From positions 154,756 to 218,755 of the forward strand of contig BDSI01000101.1 of NCBI GenBank assembly GCA_003117195.1: 64,000 nucleotides of DNA. Reading direction: 5' to 3'. Under the pieces are notes generated by a model. That model was not told where the DNA came from and made no database searches. It was given only the letters and a program-made list of their open reading frames with translations. Origin of the DNA: Eudorina sp. 2006-703-Eu-15. Taxonomy: Eukaryota > Chlorophyta > Chlorophyceae > Chlamydomonadales > Volvocaceae. Shown here one piece after another: positions 13,801 through 26,250 of this stretch (positions within the stretch are counted from its first letter, which is position 1; each line of letters starts with the position of its first letter). Position numbers and translations under genes: made by a program.

Positions 13801-14224
13801 ACACTTGTTGCACACTAACGGATCGGCACAGGCGTGGCCGCTACCGAATCTGGTCATGCATACATTGCGTTCGCTGTCCCCTGTCCCTTCAGAGTTTAGA
13901 GTACAGTCGCTGCATTGACCCTTGCGCGGTTCAGGAATGCGTGGCTTGATCTGTTCCGTTTGCTGGCCCTGTCTTGTCTCTTCATGTGCTGACGCTTTGT
14001 TGGTGACACCCTCCGCCCGGCGCCTTCCCCAGGCGCTCTTCTGCGACGGCAGCGAGCTTGTGCTGCGGGAGACGGAGGACGAGGTGGAGTACCTGGCGCG
14101 TGATGGCCGCCGAACGTCGTGCAGTCTGAGAGCAGCACGGTTTGCGGGGCCCAAGAGCTCGCTTTCGAAACGAATCCAATACGTGACAATGCTCGTGCAC
14201 CCACGCCCGACAAAGCATTGCTGA
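4897..14224 (+). CDS. PLK: Giant Polo-like kinase with two polo boxes
   Basis: Ser/Thr kinase of the Polo family (mitosis, centriole/basal-body cycle in relatives). Exons in phase: 4897-4931, 5354-5429, 5686-5839, 6121-6194, 6580-13500, 14033-14224, giving about 2,483 residues against roughly 600 for animal PLK1. The kinase domain covers about residues 12-285: Gly loop LLGHGGFA, catalytic Lys in MAAKV, HRDLKLSNMF, DLG in place of DFG, T-loop STCGSLNWMAPEVL. Residues about 285-2195 are low-complexity linker rich in Gln, Ala, Gly, Ser and Pro. Polo box 1 begins near residue 2200 (VKWLDYSSKYGLSYML, GVLFRDGS), contains an insert, and polo box 2 spans about 2393-2480 (LFCDGSELVL). The first exon is the weakest part: its ATG at 4897 and GGGTTG donor are inferred from phase and from YGPG leading into LLGHGG. 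PLK1-type is favoured over PLK4 because of the two C-terminal polo boxes. Confidence 0.92.
7966..8012 (+). repeat. CAG-rich tract encoding polyglutamine in the PLK linker
   Basis: An imperfect CAG/CAA run encodes a Gln-rich segment. Similar shorter tracts occur in the same exon near 8610-8635, 10266-10285 and 10412-10435. All are in frame, so length changes by whole codons would be tolerated. Confidence 0.85.
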
Positions 14225-14889
14225 ACTGCAGACGTGAATGTATTGATTGTGACCGCACGGTCATTCCGTGTGTTGGTTATGGTTACTGTTGCAGGTTCGG
14301 ATGTGTGGCCCAGTTGTTATGCGTGCAAATGGCGCTGGTTCGTTACTGCGAACAATTTCGAGGATAACGATGGACGCTTGCCACCGAGTTTGCGGCTTTG
14401 CGGATGACGGTTGCGGTTCGCTCTTCGGGAAGAAGTAGTCTGACAATGCATTCGGTTTTGGGACACAACAGTTGTGTTCGGCCTGTTTTTTCAATTGTCG
14501 AAAAATGATATTCATTCTGAACGCACTGGTTGGTTTGACGTAAAGCGACATGAAGCTCGATATCGAGGTCTTGCAATATCCTGAAGGCGCATGTATCTTT
14601 AGCAGACACAGTCGGTCGATCAGAACCTGAACTTTGGTAGATTAAACGACGTGTCGGTTACTCTCACAGTGGAGATCGCAAGTCGTACTCCGTACACTCA
14701 GGCCCCCAATCCAATGCAGGGAAGAGAGCCTAAGTTGCAGCGTTAACAGCAGTTGCGCTGGCAAGATTCATACACTTACTGCCAGTTTGTCCTACATACG
14801 CTCCCGGCTGCACTTAGTTTACGCCCTGTCAAGGACTTCATTGACAGCAACTCGTGTCCCATAGGGGAGACTATATCTCATTCAGGTGC
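14225..14889. other. Intergenic region between PLK and PP2C genes
   Basis: These 665 bp hold the PLK 3' untranslated region and the leader/promoter of the phosphatase. No TGTAA signal is evident in the stretch. Base composition drops relative to the coding exons. I see no open frame with family resemblance. Confidence 0.5.
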
Positions 14890-17800
14890 ATGGTTACAAG
14901 TGGACTGAACGCGGGCGGCGGGCACTGCGGCGGGCCGGCGTGGACAGCGTCGCACTTGGGGCGACAGACTCTTCTGCCATTTGAGGATGCTAAGCTAAAC
15001 AGCCATGTAAGTTCTTTGAAAATGTATTGTACTCTTATGCGGCAATTCTCGTTGACCTGAAAACTGTCACTTTGCAGGCTTGGGCTTGCTCCCGCGCACA
15101 ACAGCAACTGCTGTGGGACACCCTTGAAAGCCTGAAGGACAAAGCTGCACAAGCGTTTACGCCGGCCGACGTGAGCCAGCCTTTGGACCCTTTCCGGGTA
15201 CGTTTGGCGGGTACTCGGCACGTTGCAGTGGATAACAATTATGTACAGACTGTTCATGCGTATATTGAGTGAGACCTGCAGCGCTTTGTGTTTCCAAGTC
15301 GTCCTTGGCACGGGCTAAACACGGGGTTCCGATAGCCGCAACAAGAAAATGTGACGCGGTTTTCCGGCATTCTGGGTTTTCGCACGCAGCATACTTGAGA
15401 AGTGATTTTAATTTTGTCTTGACGTCAGCGCTCCTTCGACGGCGGGTTTCGAACACAGCGGCGGCGCCATTTCCTTGCGTGCGCAGGAGACATACAGCGA
15501 CGGCGGCCTGTTTGGGGCTAGCTGCAACTACGCAGTTGGTTTCCACGGCATCCAAGGGCGGCAGCCGAAATGCGAGGACTACGTCCTTCACCTTGCTCTG
15601 GGCCCGGACCTCTTCACGCCCTTCGACGATTGCACCCGTGCGTGCCTCGCCTGCGTTCTTGATGGGCATTGCGGCACGGGAGCTGTGCAATATGTCGCTG
15701 AACGGTTTCCATCCTACTTGCTGGAGGATTTGCCGCGCCTCAGGTACGAAAGGTTTGCGTGTCGGGGGCGCGGGTTACCCTGGGTCCCGATGCACTGTCT
15801 TGCTGTGACGAACGACGGGTGGGTTTAAGGCTCGGACGAGCGGCATATGCGCTCCTCGCGGGCAGCAAGCAGCTCTTCGGAGAGGGACAGCAAGCTGACA
15901 GGGTATCTTGTATGTCGGAGCGGGCTTATCAGATGACCCCAATGGGGCATTTTGAAATGAAGACACGGTTTGCATCGTCTGACAGCACAGCCACACGGAA
16001 GTTGTGCAGGCAAGTCGAGGTTGCGCTCTTTGCAAGGACTACATGGACACGAGCGATCTTAGTATCCGCGTTGACGGGGGCCAAGTCTGCGTGTACCGCC
16101 CTTGTCAGTTCATTGTGAGCGGGATCGCGCATCGTATTTCTTTGTGTGAGGGACCACAAGGACGCGCATGTACATCTGGCGTGTATGAATTGACGACGTT
16201 CAACACATGGGATGTGGAGCAGGGGTTCCGCACATCTGACGCAGCGTTCGAAGCAGCTACCGTCCGCCCATGATCGCGGTCGCTGTCAAAAGCGGTGCAA
16301 AATGAATCGGTCTCATTATAGGCGCCACGGATTGTGATTTCACCCTTGGCGCTGTCGGAGGGGCCACACATGTGTACCTGATTCATCAGGCGGCTGGATT
16401 TTGAGTCATCATTATCTCGTCATGCGAAACACTCTTACTCGGAACGCCTTTACTTGATGCATCTTTTGCTATGAGTGTGTTGGGTGCGCATGTTCACAAT
16501 TGTCGGTCTGCGGTGCTCACAGTATTTCCTGGTTTGTGTATCCATCACCTGCAATCCTTTTGCTTTTCCTGGTGAATCTGTCTGTGCCTGCAGGGCGCAG
16601 CCGGCAGCAGCGATGCGGTCTGCCCTGCACCGAATCGACGAGGAGCTCACCGCTCTGGGGCATAACAGTGGAACCACTGTGAACGCCCTCTTGATGGTGG
16701 ACAACCGCGTCACAGTGGTGAACACGGGCGACTGCAGGTGCATCTTGTATGACTGGGTGGAGGAGCGCACCGTCCAAGTCACTCATGACCACAACCTGCA
16801 TTCCAGCCGGGAGCGCGAGCGCGTGGTGCTGGAGGGTGCGGAGCTGAGCGGGTGTGGCGGATACGTGGTGCTGCCATGTCCGACGGACGGGGCCAAGCTG
16901 CTGGGGGTGACCAAGGCGCTTGGCCATGCGGGCGTCAAGGCCTTGCAGCGCTCGGTCACGATGGGGTCCCTCTCAGGTATTCTAGAGGGTGTCCCTAGCC
17001 CCGGACTCGACCCGGAACCGCGGCAGCCGCAGTCTGCGAAGCCGGGCGTCCTTGAACCTGCGACGGTATCGTCCTTACCCGCACCTCCGCCGTCGCTGTG
17101 TAGCTTCGGTCGCTGGAGTGTGACGACGACGGGAAGGACGGTCTGTGAGGGAAGCAGCGGCTCCATGGTGTTTGGACGCGGTTCCGGAGCGGCGCATCCA
17201 CTGGTGAGCGGCAGCGGCATGAGCGACGACTTCCCCGTCATGCCAGCGGCAAGGGCAACCGGTGCTGAGATGGGGGCATGCCTGCAGCCGGACGTTGACA
17301 TGTGCTCGTCCTGCTCGGCGCGTGCACTGCAGTGTTTGCATCCTGCGGTCGCCGGGTCGGAAAGTGCCCTTGTGGCGGCGAAGGGCACCCCAGATCGTGC
17401 CGGGATACTGGCGGGTCGTGGCGACGAAGATGCCAAGATGTTGAAAAACTCGGGACAAACGACAGTGAGTTGCGCCCCAGAGTTACCTGGGCCTGCTCCG
17501 CAGCGGTGTAGCAGTTATGGTCCTGCCGGTCCTCATGGCCACCGGAGCAGCTTTGCGACGGCGGCTGGTGCTGCGGTGGCCGCGGAAGTGGCAGCCTGCC
17601 CGGAGCCGTTGGTTCCGACTGATCGGCCCGACATTGGGACGGCGCCGTCCTTGACTGGTGCGGGTACCGGGGGCAGTTTTGTGCTCACCTGCGAGCCGGA
17701 CGAGTTTGAGTTTACCGTCGAGGATGACCGCCACATGATCCTGCTAGGTTGCGACGGTGTCTTCGATCGTATGAGCAACGCCGAAGCTTGCAAGACAGCG

Positions 17801-18025
17801 CTGCGGCAACTGAGCTCGAGCAACAGTTGCGTGGACGCGGCGCGCGAAGTCGTGCACCGCGCCTGCCGCCTGGGCTCGCTCGACAACATCACTGCGCTCG
17901 TGCTCCGACTGGGTCGCAAGCCGATCGTGCGGCGGCAGAGCTTCAGCGTGCTATCGCTGCGGCGGACGAGCAGCAACACGAGTGGGGACCTGGCCGCCTC
18001 GGGTGGCAGCTTGACATCGCGGTAG
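14890..18025 (+). CDS. PP2C-type (PPM) Ser/Thr protein phosphatase with long internal insert
   Basis: Metal-dependent protein phosphatase. Exons in phase: 14890-15006, 15078-15197, 15487-15743, 16594-18025, about 641 residues. Family motifs appear in order: KCEDYV (metal motif), LDGHCGTGAV near residue 138 (normally DGHGG), NSGTTVNALL near 191, VNTGDCRCIL, LLGCDGVFD near 552, and SLDNITALVLRL near 594. Between about residues 290 and 530 lies a Gly/Ser/Pro/Ala-rich insert with no recognisable domain, placed before the C-terminal Asp motifs. The metal-ligand aspartates are all present, so it is probably active despite the Cys in DGHCG. The start is the first in-frame ATG of an exon that ends at a good GTAAGT donor; an upstream exon cannot be excluded. 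It lies in tandem behind the Polo kinase. The physiological substrate is unknown. Confidence 0.88.
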
Positions 18026-19890
18026 GCAGGCAGGCAGATAGGTCGTGAGCCGGTAGGTAGTCCCCGGTCCGGATGTCAGCACGACGTCGCGCTCCGTACC
18101 TAGGGTAGCGGCGCAGGGCCCCGGTGATTGCTGTGAGAAGCTCGCGTCCGGGACCGTCGAACCCCCACATTCGAAATGGACCGTGCCCGTCAGCTCACAG
18201 ATACCGGACAAGTCCTCTGGAGTTGGATGTTAGAGATTTTGCAGCGGCCGTTGGTTGTGGGCCACATGATTTGTCTCGATTTGGTGGTGGTGCCGATGTC
18301 GCACCGTTAGTCGTATTGATTGCTCGGGGTTAACAGTTATTAGATTAGCGGAGCGCGCGCGTCATGAACGGAACTTTGGGCAAGGCAAGGGCATCTGTCA
18401 TGGCCTGCGGCGGTAGCGTTTGCAGGGGTGCACGCATTTGCGGGGTGGGGTTGCACCTACTCCGAGTTCTGACTCAAAAGGGGAACTTGTGATTGACGCA
18501 TGGCCTTATGTGCATGGGCCGCATTCCACGCCTGGTTGCACCGCAAACATCTTCATCTGTCCATTCGGATCTTTGACAGGAGAGTGGGTACCTCCAGTGG
18601 GTACTCCCTCCTGGGTGGCATGGGAGCTTGTTTAGGTGGACGAGCTCTTTCCGGGCCCAGCGCCGACAAGACTGAAGGCCCACATTTAACGTCCATTTGT
18701 GAGAAGACAATTTGTTACGCCGGAAATGGCGAGTGCGCTTTTGACGCGAGAGCGTTGACTGTACGTTTGTGTTGTCACTGCGGCGGTGGCGGCGGCGGCG
18801 GCTGTGCGACGGCGGTGCGCACAACCACACACGCACGCCCACACACGGGTGGGGGACACCCGGGAAACCAAATGGGTGTCCTGAGAGGGGAGGTGCGGGC
18901 GCAGCCGGATGGTTCTCACAGGTTTAGTACATAACGTGCTGCACAGGTTGGATGCTTGGCCCTGATTGCCACGCACGCACACATCTGCGTTCCGGATGTG
19001 GGTGACCTCCCTGGACTAGCGCAGTTGCTCCCGGAGCATTTGGCCGGGAGCCCTGCTGCTCAGTTTGGGGCACCCGCGTCTCGTGACAATTTCGTGAGGG
19101 TGGGGAGCGTAGGAGGAAGCAGGCTGGTTTGCTAGGCAGTGAGGATTGCGCCAAAGAGAGACTTCGAGGAATGTAGTGAAGGACGGTTCACAATCACGTG
19201 GGGCGGGTAAAGCCTGCTTTGCACTAGGCGATTGTTTGGCGGACAGAGAGTGGATGTGGTGGGTGTTGCCAACCGTTTGGAGTGACATGTGAACCCGCTT
19301 ACAAGTTCCCAAGCTATGAATGTAAGCCATGGTTGCTTAATTTGAGATTGAATAAATTGTCCGTTCTGTTCTTTTGATTTGTAACCAACGCTCCGTGGTA
19401 GCAATCCTGTTACCCAATGGTGCATTGGTATTTACTGAGTTGTTCTTGTCGTGTGCTTTTCGCTCTCGCCGGTTGGCAGCTTCTTCGTTCCTGTATCGTC
19501 GTTTCCTGGGTTCTCTTAAACAACATGTTGTTGGGCTGTGTTTTGGAACTCTTGGCCAGAGCTTAGCCCGGTCGCACGCCGTGGTCGTGCAGCCGTCGTT
19601 TGCCGGACGTGAGTACATCGCTCGATCGATAACGTCGGACGCGGGTGACGTACCGACCGCCTCCGTACCTCGAGTGATGTACACGAGTTGTCGAAACGGG
19701 TGCCAGAGGGCGTCATTGACGTACTCGGAAAGCGCGGTCTGGAGTGTTGCATGTGGTTTGTCCGTCATGATTCTGCGTTGAGTGTGCGACAACATTTGGT
19801 CTGTTTGGGTTGGGTAGGGCTTAGTCGCATGCTTGTCCAGTCGGCACATGCGTTGCTACTCTTTCTCGGATGTTGCTTTCAATATTCTTT

Positions 19891-19905
19891 TGTAACTTGA
19901 TGTAA
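19891..19905 (+). terminator. Doubled TGTAA polyadenylation signal, probable PP2C mRNA end
   Basis: TGTAA occurs at 19891-19895 and again at 19901-19905. TGTAA is the usual poly(A) signal in Chlamydomonas relatives. If used, the phosphatase 3' untranslated region would be about 1.9 kb; the earlier TGTAA copies at 19321 and 19380 are alternatives. Confidence 0.4.
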
Positions 19906-20006
19906 AGCAGTCTGAAGAGATGATCACGGTTGGCACGCGCTGTTGGATCCGAAAGCCTGGCACATCGCCACGAAATACCGCGCTGAACAGCCGACCTTCC
20001 TGGGTT

Positions 20007-20011
20007 TTACA
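20007..20011 (-). terminator. TGTAA polyadenylation signal, candidate HOP mRNA end
   Basis: TTACA on the plus strand is TGTAA on the HOP strand, about 590 bp past the HOP stop. It sits about 100 bp from the doubled signal on the other strand, which fits two convergent transcripts ending close together. Confidence 0.35.
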
Positions 20012-20596
20012 CGGCCTGCATCCGAGAGATTTCGTCGCGTGGAAAAAGCTCTGCCGTACCAAGGTTTGCACCTGACCACATTTCGAAACCGTCCTGAACC
20101 CCCGAAACGCGCGTTAAGGGGAGGTTCCGCCATCATGGAGCAGTGCGTACTCGCCCCGTCATTCAGGACAGTCGAGCCATCCGTCGCCCAGGCATTTGAC
20201 ACCCAGACCGGTGACAACAATCCCAGCCGCAACCCCACTCCAACATGTCCGGCTCTCAGGCCACCGCCATTCATCATTCGTTCCCGCCCGCCCGCTCGGA
20301 GAGCCCGGAGCTCCTCATCATCACCAAGCAGGGTTCCTGAATTTATTGCGCTGATCACCGAAAGACGCGGATGCCAGGAAGACGCGAGGGGCAGAAGCAC
20401 TAACACCCGCCTGTAACACCCGCCTGTAAGACCCGAGGCAGGCGCTGTCGCCAAACTCCTCAACCCCGCCGCCAACTCCTTTCCTCGACAGGGCCATCTC
20501 CGCTCGGCCCCAATATGCGAGCAGCGCACCCCGTCTTATCCCCCGTCCACCTCCTACTACCCCACTGCGGGGGCGACGCAGTGCTCCGCCACGCCG

Positions 20597-23500
20597 TTAC
20601 TTGACCTGGATGATGCCCGCCGCCACCAACTTGTTGATCTTGGTCATGATCTCAGGGGTGCGAAGGTGCTTCTGCGCCCCGCGGGGGTCCTCCTGGAAGT
20701 CCCTCAGCACCTGCTGCATGATGGGGTCCTTGAGGATGCCCTGGATCTCCGGGTCCGCCAGGGAGCGAGCTTGCCGCTCCTTGACCTCCTCGGCGCTGGC
20801 CTGCCCCGAAGCGAACCTGCGCGCATGGACAGGGCGGGGCGGGGCCAGGCGCCGCAGAGCCGGCCCAGCGACCGTCAGACGAGGAGTTCACCTCACCTCA
20901 GACCTCACCCCCTGTCCCTCCCGCCTCCAGGCGGCGCAGCGACGGCCAACGGCCCCAACAGCTCGGTGGCGCACCCACCCAGATCCGCACGGTAGTCATG
21001 TCATAGGTCAGATCAGGTCATATCCGATCCGATCCGATCCGATCAGGTCAGGTCAGGTCAGAGTCAGGTCGTATCGGGCAGGCACTTGCGTGCCACCTGA
21101 TGGATGCTGACGTGCCCCGATCGGGTCCATCCCGGTTCCCACACCAAACGTCGGCATCGACAGCTCCCAGCGGCTCCGTGCTGCTCCCCCCGGGTGGGTG
21201 CGACCAGGCCCGTCCGCTCACCGGCTGATGGCGTCAATGCAGCGCTGCAGCCCGTCCTGCAGCTCAGAGTTCTCCGGTTCCAACTCGAGGCCTTTCTGGT
21301 ACGTCTCGATGGCCTTGTCGTACTCCTTCATGAAGTACTGCAGCGTGCCTTTACGGCTGTAGCCCTTGGCGAAATCCGGCTTCAGCTCGATGCACTTGTC
21401 GGCCGCCTGCCAAAGGGACCGGCCGCAGGCGCCAAGTCAGTCAGAGAGGAGCCGGGCTTTTAACGGCTGAGCGGGCCGAGCGCAGGCTGCATGAAGCCAA
21501 CCGGCATTAAACTACGGTACAATACAATTTCCGCACCCCACATAGCTACCGCCATCAGCATGTCCTAATCACCAGCCACGGGCCACAACACAGCGAACTA
21601 CAGAGCATAGAGCGCCGCCCCCTTGGGCGTTAGATGTTGGTTGGCGACAAGGGTACAGTAAATGTGCCGTGGATGGCCTCAAAATCGTTCGGGCGTCATG
21701 GCCGCCGTGTACCAGGTGCCCGCTTCTGGCGGCGCACCTTGACGCCCTCAGGGTACGCCCCGAGCTTGGTGTAGCAGGCCGCGAGGTTGGAGTAGAGCTT
21801 GTACGCCTCCGGGTTGACCGACGGTGGCCCGCGTTTGAGCGCCTCTTGGTAGGCTTGGACCGCCTGGCGGCTCGATACAAACACCGCACCGCACCGCACG
21901 TGGGCCGACACCACCAGTCCACACCAACGTCAACCAAACGGGTGTTGCGAACAGGAGGCGCCAGCGCGCCCGGCACCCATCAGGCGCACGATGGCCGCGG
22001 TACACACGGCTTTCCCCGGACGTTTCCGGATCCGGGGGCGTTTCCTGGTCTGGGTGTTCAGCCCCCGTTTCATGCTTGCATCCCTGCTGACTTGCGCCTC
22101 CGAGACCAGGACCCCGATCCAGGGTTACAAGCCACCGCCGCACTGGACAGCTGCCCGTCCAGGTGCTTCACCACCTCCTATGCGGACAAAGAAAGCCGCT
22201 CTGTTGATTGCCGCTCCCTTGCCCCGAAACCCAGCCCCTTGTACACGTCGCGCAACCGTCCCTTTCTCCCCCCTTTTACAACTCCCGCCCGAAGCCGCAT
22301 TCGCTGGACAGAGGCGGGACGCGCCCTCCCTCGTGGGTCGCGTCTTCCTGACCGCTCCCCCCCCACCACCCTCAGCCTCACCTCAGGGTAGTGCTGCTCC
22401 TTGAACGCCGTGTTCCCCTTCTCCCGCTCCTGCTCCGACAGCTCCATGTCGATGTAGTCCTTCTCGCGCTTCTCCTTGAGCGCCTTCTCCGTCTTGTTGA
22501 GCAGCGCCAGGGTGTCCGCGTTCCGGTGCTCCATCAGCGACTTGTTGTACACCGTGATGGCGTCCTCCAACCTGACAGCCGGCATGGGCGTGCGTGGGCG
22601 TGGGCGTGGGCGTGGGCGCGGAAGGCGATCACGTACCGACATGTACTTCACACACATACACCGTTCTGTGCTTCACACATACCGGGATCCACTTTATGTA
22701 TCCCAATCCTGGTGTTCGGGGGCTCATGAACGCGCCGAGGCTGGGTGGGCCGGGACGGTTGAGCACCGGGCCTTAAGGTCGGCCCTGCCGGCATTAGATT
22801 GATGTGTGTGGTGTGGCGTGGTGGCGGAAGCGGGAGGAGCCGCAGCAGCAGCACGTCGTCCATCCCGAGGTGTCACCGCAAGGGCGGCTCAGGTCCGCCG
22901 CACCCACCTGCCCAGCTTGACCAGCGCGTTGCCCTTGCGGCTGAGGGCCCTGCCGATCAATTTGAAGTCCGCCCGCAGCTCGCGGCCCTTCTCGACGGCA
23001 GCATCACAGTCCGCGATGCACTCGTCGTACTTGCCCTGCAGGTACACAGTACCGGCAAATGCGGCGGGGATGGCGTAGCGGGCGGCGGCGGGGGCGGGGG
23101 CGGGGCGGTCACTTTGCCTGCCGCCACGACGTGTTCGCAAAAGCGCCTTCCCGCCGACACCGTCGAGGGCGGCACAACACGGGAGAGCCCTCGAGTGCAT
23201 TCAGTCCCAGCCAACCGTACGAAACGAAATGTCGGGGCTTGAGCCCCGTTCGACCGCCGGCGCGCCGGGTGTTGGTCTGGCCTACAGCACCTCACCCCCC
23301 GCCACCCGGCGAGGACGCCCAGCCCTCACACCTGCTCAAAGTAGACGGCTGCGCGGTTGGTGAGGAAGGTCATATCGCCATCATACAGCTCCAGCGCCTT
23401 ATTGTAGTGGGCGATGGCCGCATCGAACTCCTTCTTCTTGTACGCCTCATTACCCAGCTCCTTTTCCTTGAGCGCCTCAGCCTTACGGGCCGCCGCCTCG

Positions 23501-26250
23501 CGCTCCTCCTCTGTCATCTCCACGTCCGGTTGTGGCTCCGGCTCGGGAGGGGGTGCTGCCTTGGACGCAGCGGGCTTGTGCTCCTGCGGGCGAAGTGTCC
23601 CCCGGGGCGGGCGCGGGCAGGGGCGGGCGGGCGGGACCGCGGCAACACAACGTCCAGCGACAATCGCACAAATGCCTCCTCGTGTGTTATGGTGTTGTTA
23701 GCGTTGACAGGGGAGAGAGATGAAGCCTGTCCCGTCGGCGCCGAACAGATTGGCTTCGGCAGCGGCTTCGGCAGCAGCAGTTGCAGCCACAAATGCCCCT
23801 CTCCCTACCCATCCAGACACCCCCCATCGACACAGCAACTATCAATCCAGCGCTGCCTCGACAGACACGTCAATCCCCGTCCACCTCCACCAGCGCGGAC
23901 CACTGCGGCGCGCTCTGCAGCGCTGGCTCCCCTGCCGCCCGCCCGCCCAGCGGGGATTGCCCACAATATTGACGACGGTGTCCCGGACGCACCTCCCGCC
24001 GGGCCTCCGACGCGGCGGAATGCTCCGCTTCCATGTCCGACGGTCGGCTCATCTTGAGGCCCAGCACGATTTCGAGCAGCTGTGAAAGGAGGGAGGGAGG
24101 CGAAGGTGATTCATGAGATGTATTGCCTGGTGAGCATTGGCATGCAGCGAGGGTGGGGTGGCACTGACGTGCCGTGGCGTTGATGGCAGAGGACAGACCG
24201 TGCAGACGAGGGTGCGGCTTTGCCTCCCCCAGCACCGCTTAACTCCCAGAAGCTCACCACCACAAACACCACATCTGCGCATCGGTTCTTTGAACGACAG
24301 GCGCGGGTGTCCGAGAGCGACAGTAAGCTCCAGCTCGTAACAAGTCAAGCAAGAGATCCTAGTAAGCGATTTGCTTGCGTGCCGTAACCGTGTCGTAACC
24401 GTCCACACCCCCTACCCCCACCCCCACCTCCACCTCACCAGCTGCATCCTCGAGTCGTGCAGGTACATGTTCATGCGGCTGGGGTCCTGCTGGATGTCCC
24501 CCAGCATGCGCATGAAGTCGGGCTGCTCCAGCAGGGCTTTGCCGCGGGGGTCCATGGCCAGCTTAACCAGCACCTCGGGAGACGAGAACGGATTGCGGGG
24601 CTTGAAGGCGGCCGCGCGGGCCTCGTCCAGCCCCGACTTGAGCTGCTCGTTGGCCGGGTCCAGAGCGAGTCCTTCAAGGAGGGTTGGGGGTTGGGGGTTC
24701 GGAGAGGGCCGGGCCGGGAGAGGTTGTTGGTGATCGGCTGCGGCTTCACTGTGTTGATTGACGGGAGGGGGTGGGACTACGTCACACACGACACACCGAC
24801 GGCGTCGCCGACTGCCCGGACAACTGCTACCCACTCGGTGCGCTTTTTCCGATTCCGCTGTCTTGATTCCGCTGTCTTGATTCTTGGGCTTCAGCTGCCC
24901 ATGCCTTTGACCAGGTAAAACATGACCTTTGGATTCCCCGGAGGGAACCGCAGGACACCCAATGCCGCGGTGGCACGCGGCCATGCCTCTAAGACACATA
25001 TTCGTCCCACATGACGTGGCGACATGGTACGGCACGGAGGCCACCAGCTGAGTCGTCAGGTACCCAGGTGGCCCCGGGCTTTGTGAGGCGAGGCGGACCG
25101 AGCGGAAGGGAAACCCGGCGTCAAGGCAATGGGATACGATGCCGGGGCTGCGCTGCGGCACCGCTGCTGTCTCAATGCCGCTCGCCTCCGGACATGTCCG
25201 CAGCATGGACACAATAGGCCCAACCCTTCCTTCCAGGCGGGAGACACACACGGACGCCAGCCGGCGGAAGACACAGTTCCCCTGCCCAAGGGGTGGCTCC
25301 TGCTAGTACTGGCGAGTGGTAGTGTAAAGTAAAGGATTGGAAGTATGTGCAATCGTTCGTGCCTGCCTGGGGCGCCGCCGCCACCCTGGGTGCTGGGCCT
25401 CAAGCGTCGGTGGCTCGGGGACTTCGGGCCACTTCCGCGCAACCGCCCACCCGGCGCGCGGCTAGCGCACCTTTCTCGTACGACTCTGCTGCATCCTCGA
25501 ACTCGCCAAGACCATAATACGCAGCGCCCAGCCGGCTGTAGCCCTTGGCCCAATCGGACTTCAGCTCGACGCACTGCAACAGCGCAAATAGTGGGAACCC
25601 ATATTGCCAAATTGCCTCACCTCATGCACGCTGTGCCTCAAGTTACCCAGTTAGTACATCGGCGGTACTGAGCTGCGTGTCATGTCACTCGATGCCTCTC
25701 AATCGACTCACTCCCGCGCAGCCTGGGCCTGATTAGTCCGGATTCCAAACAGCAGAACTTCGCCCATAGCTGGTCGCAATCCCAATCACATGCAGCTGGC
25801 TCAGGCAACCGAGACATATGTGCGCCTACCTTCTTGGCGTCGGTCAACGCATCCGCATACTGCTTCAGACTCGCCTGCAGGGAAAGCAGAAGGGTGTACA
25901 CGGGGTTTGTGTGCCGCCATCGCACGGCGACCGATGAGGCAATCACGGCACTCAGACAATCATACAGCAAGTGCTCGATGTTTGCCATGGCGCGAGGACG
26001 TGACGACCTCCCTGTGTCTACCTCCCGTGTATCCTTTCTTACATGGGCTGCTGACCGGTTGCTGTAAAGGACGTGATTGTTTGCATCTACATCAATAGCT
26101 TCCGTAAAGTATTTGATGGCCTCGTCATAATTTCCCGCGGAGAAAGCTGCGTTGCCCTTAGCCTGCGCTCCGTAAGCTTCCGTCAGTGACGTGCGCACAG
26201 GCGGCACGAGGCACGTGTGATGATGTCAATACCTTGAGTTCGTCCGCCAT
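20597..26250 (-). CDS. STI1: Hsp70-Hsp90 organizing co-chaperone (HOP/STI1)
   Basis: Cytosolic adaptor that holds Hsp70 and Hsp90 together during client transfer. Twelve exons join in phase: 26233-26250, 26043-26162, 25831-25874, 25471-25573, 24439-24671, 23993-24080, 23332-23583, 22908-23035, 22382-22571, 21738-21863, 21222-21406, 20597-20816, giving 568 residues, the usual family size. The start MADELK in a six-codon exon leads into [16 protein letters not shown], the first helix of TPR1. Then come the first DP/STI1 region ([17 protein letters not shown]), a charged linker ([20 protein letters not shown]), TPR2A and TPR2B ([47 protein letters not shown]), and the C-terminal DP2 region ([20 protein letters not shown]). 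No key part is missing. Intron 11 holds a pentanucleotide repeat and intron 8 a CGTGGG repeat. Divergent from the next gene by 352 bp. Confidence 0.97.
21004..21070. repeat. Pentanucleotide simple repeat (TCCGA / TCAGG)
   Basis: Inside HOP intron 11, four TCCGA-type units are followed by several TCAGG units. It is intronic and not part of any reading frame. Confidence 0.8.
22587..22621. repeat. CGTGGG hexanucleotide repeat
   Basis: About five to six units of CGTGGG inside the HOP intron between exons 8 and 9 on the minus strand. Confidence 0.75.

Larger units (their letters stand above)
18026..20596. other. Convergent intergenic region, PP2C / HOP
   Basis: No coding sequence with family resemblance is visible. 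The left part should be the phosphatase 3' untranslated region and the right part that of HOP. It contains GC-rich simple sequence near 18780-18805 (GGC/GGT repeats) and several candidate 3' processing signals (TGTAA at 19321, 19380, 19891, 19901). Frames here are short on both strands and their translations look random. Confidence 0.5.

Noticed and set aside
14854..14889. Upstream start for the PP2C gene at a GTG codon
   Set aside because: Nuclear algal genes start at ATG; the first in-frame ATG is at 14890.
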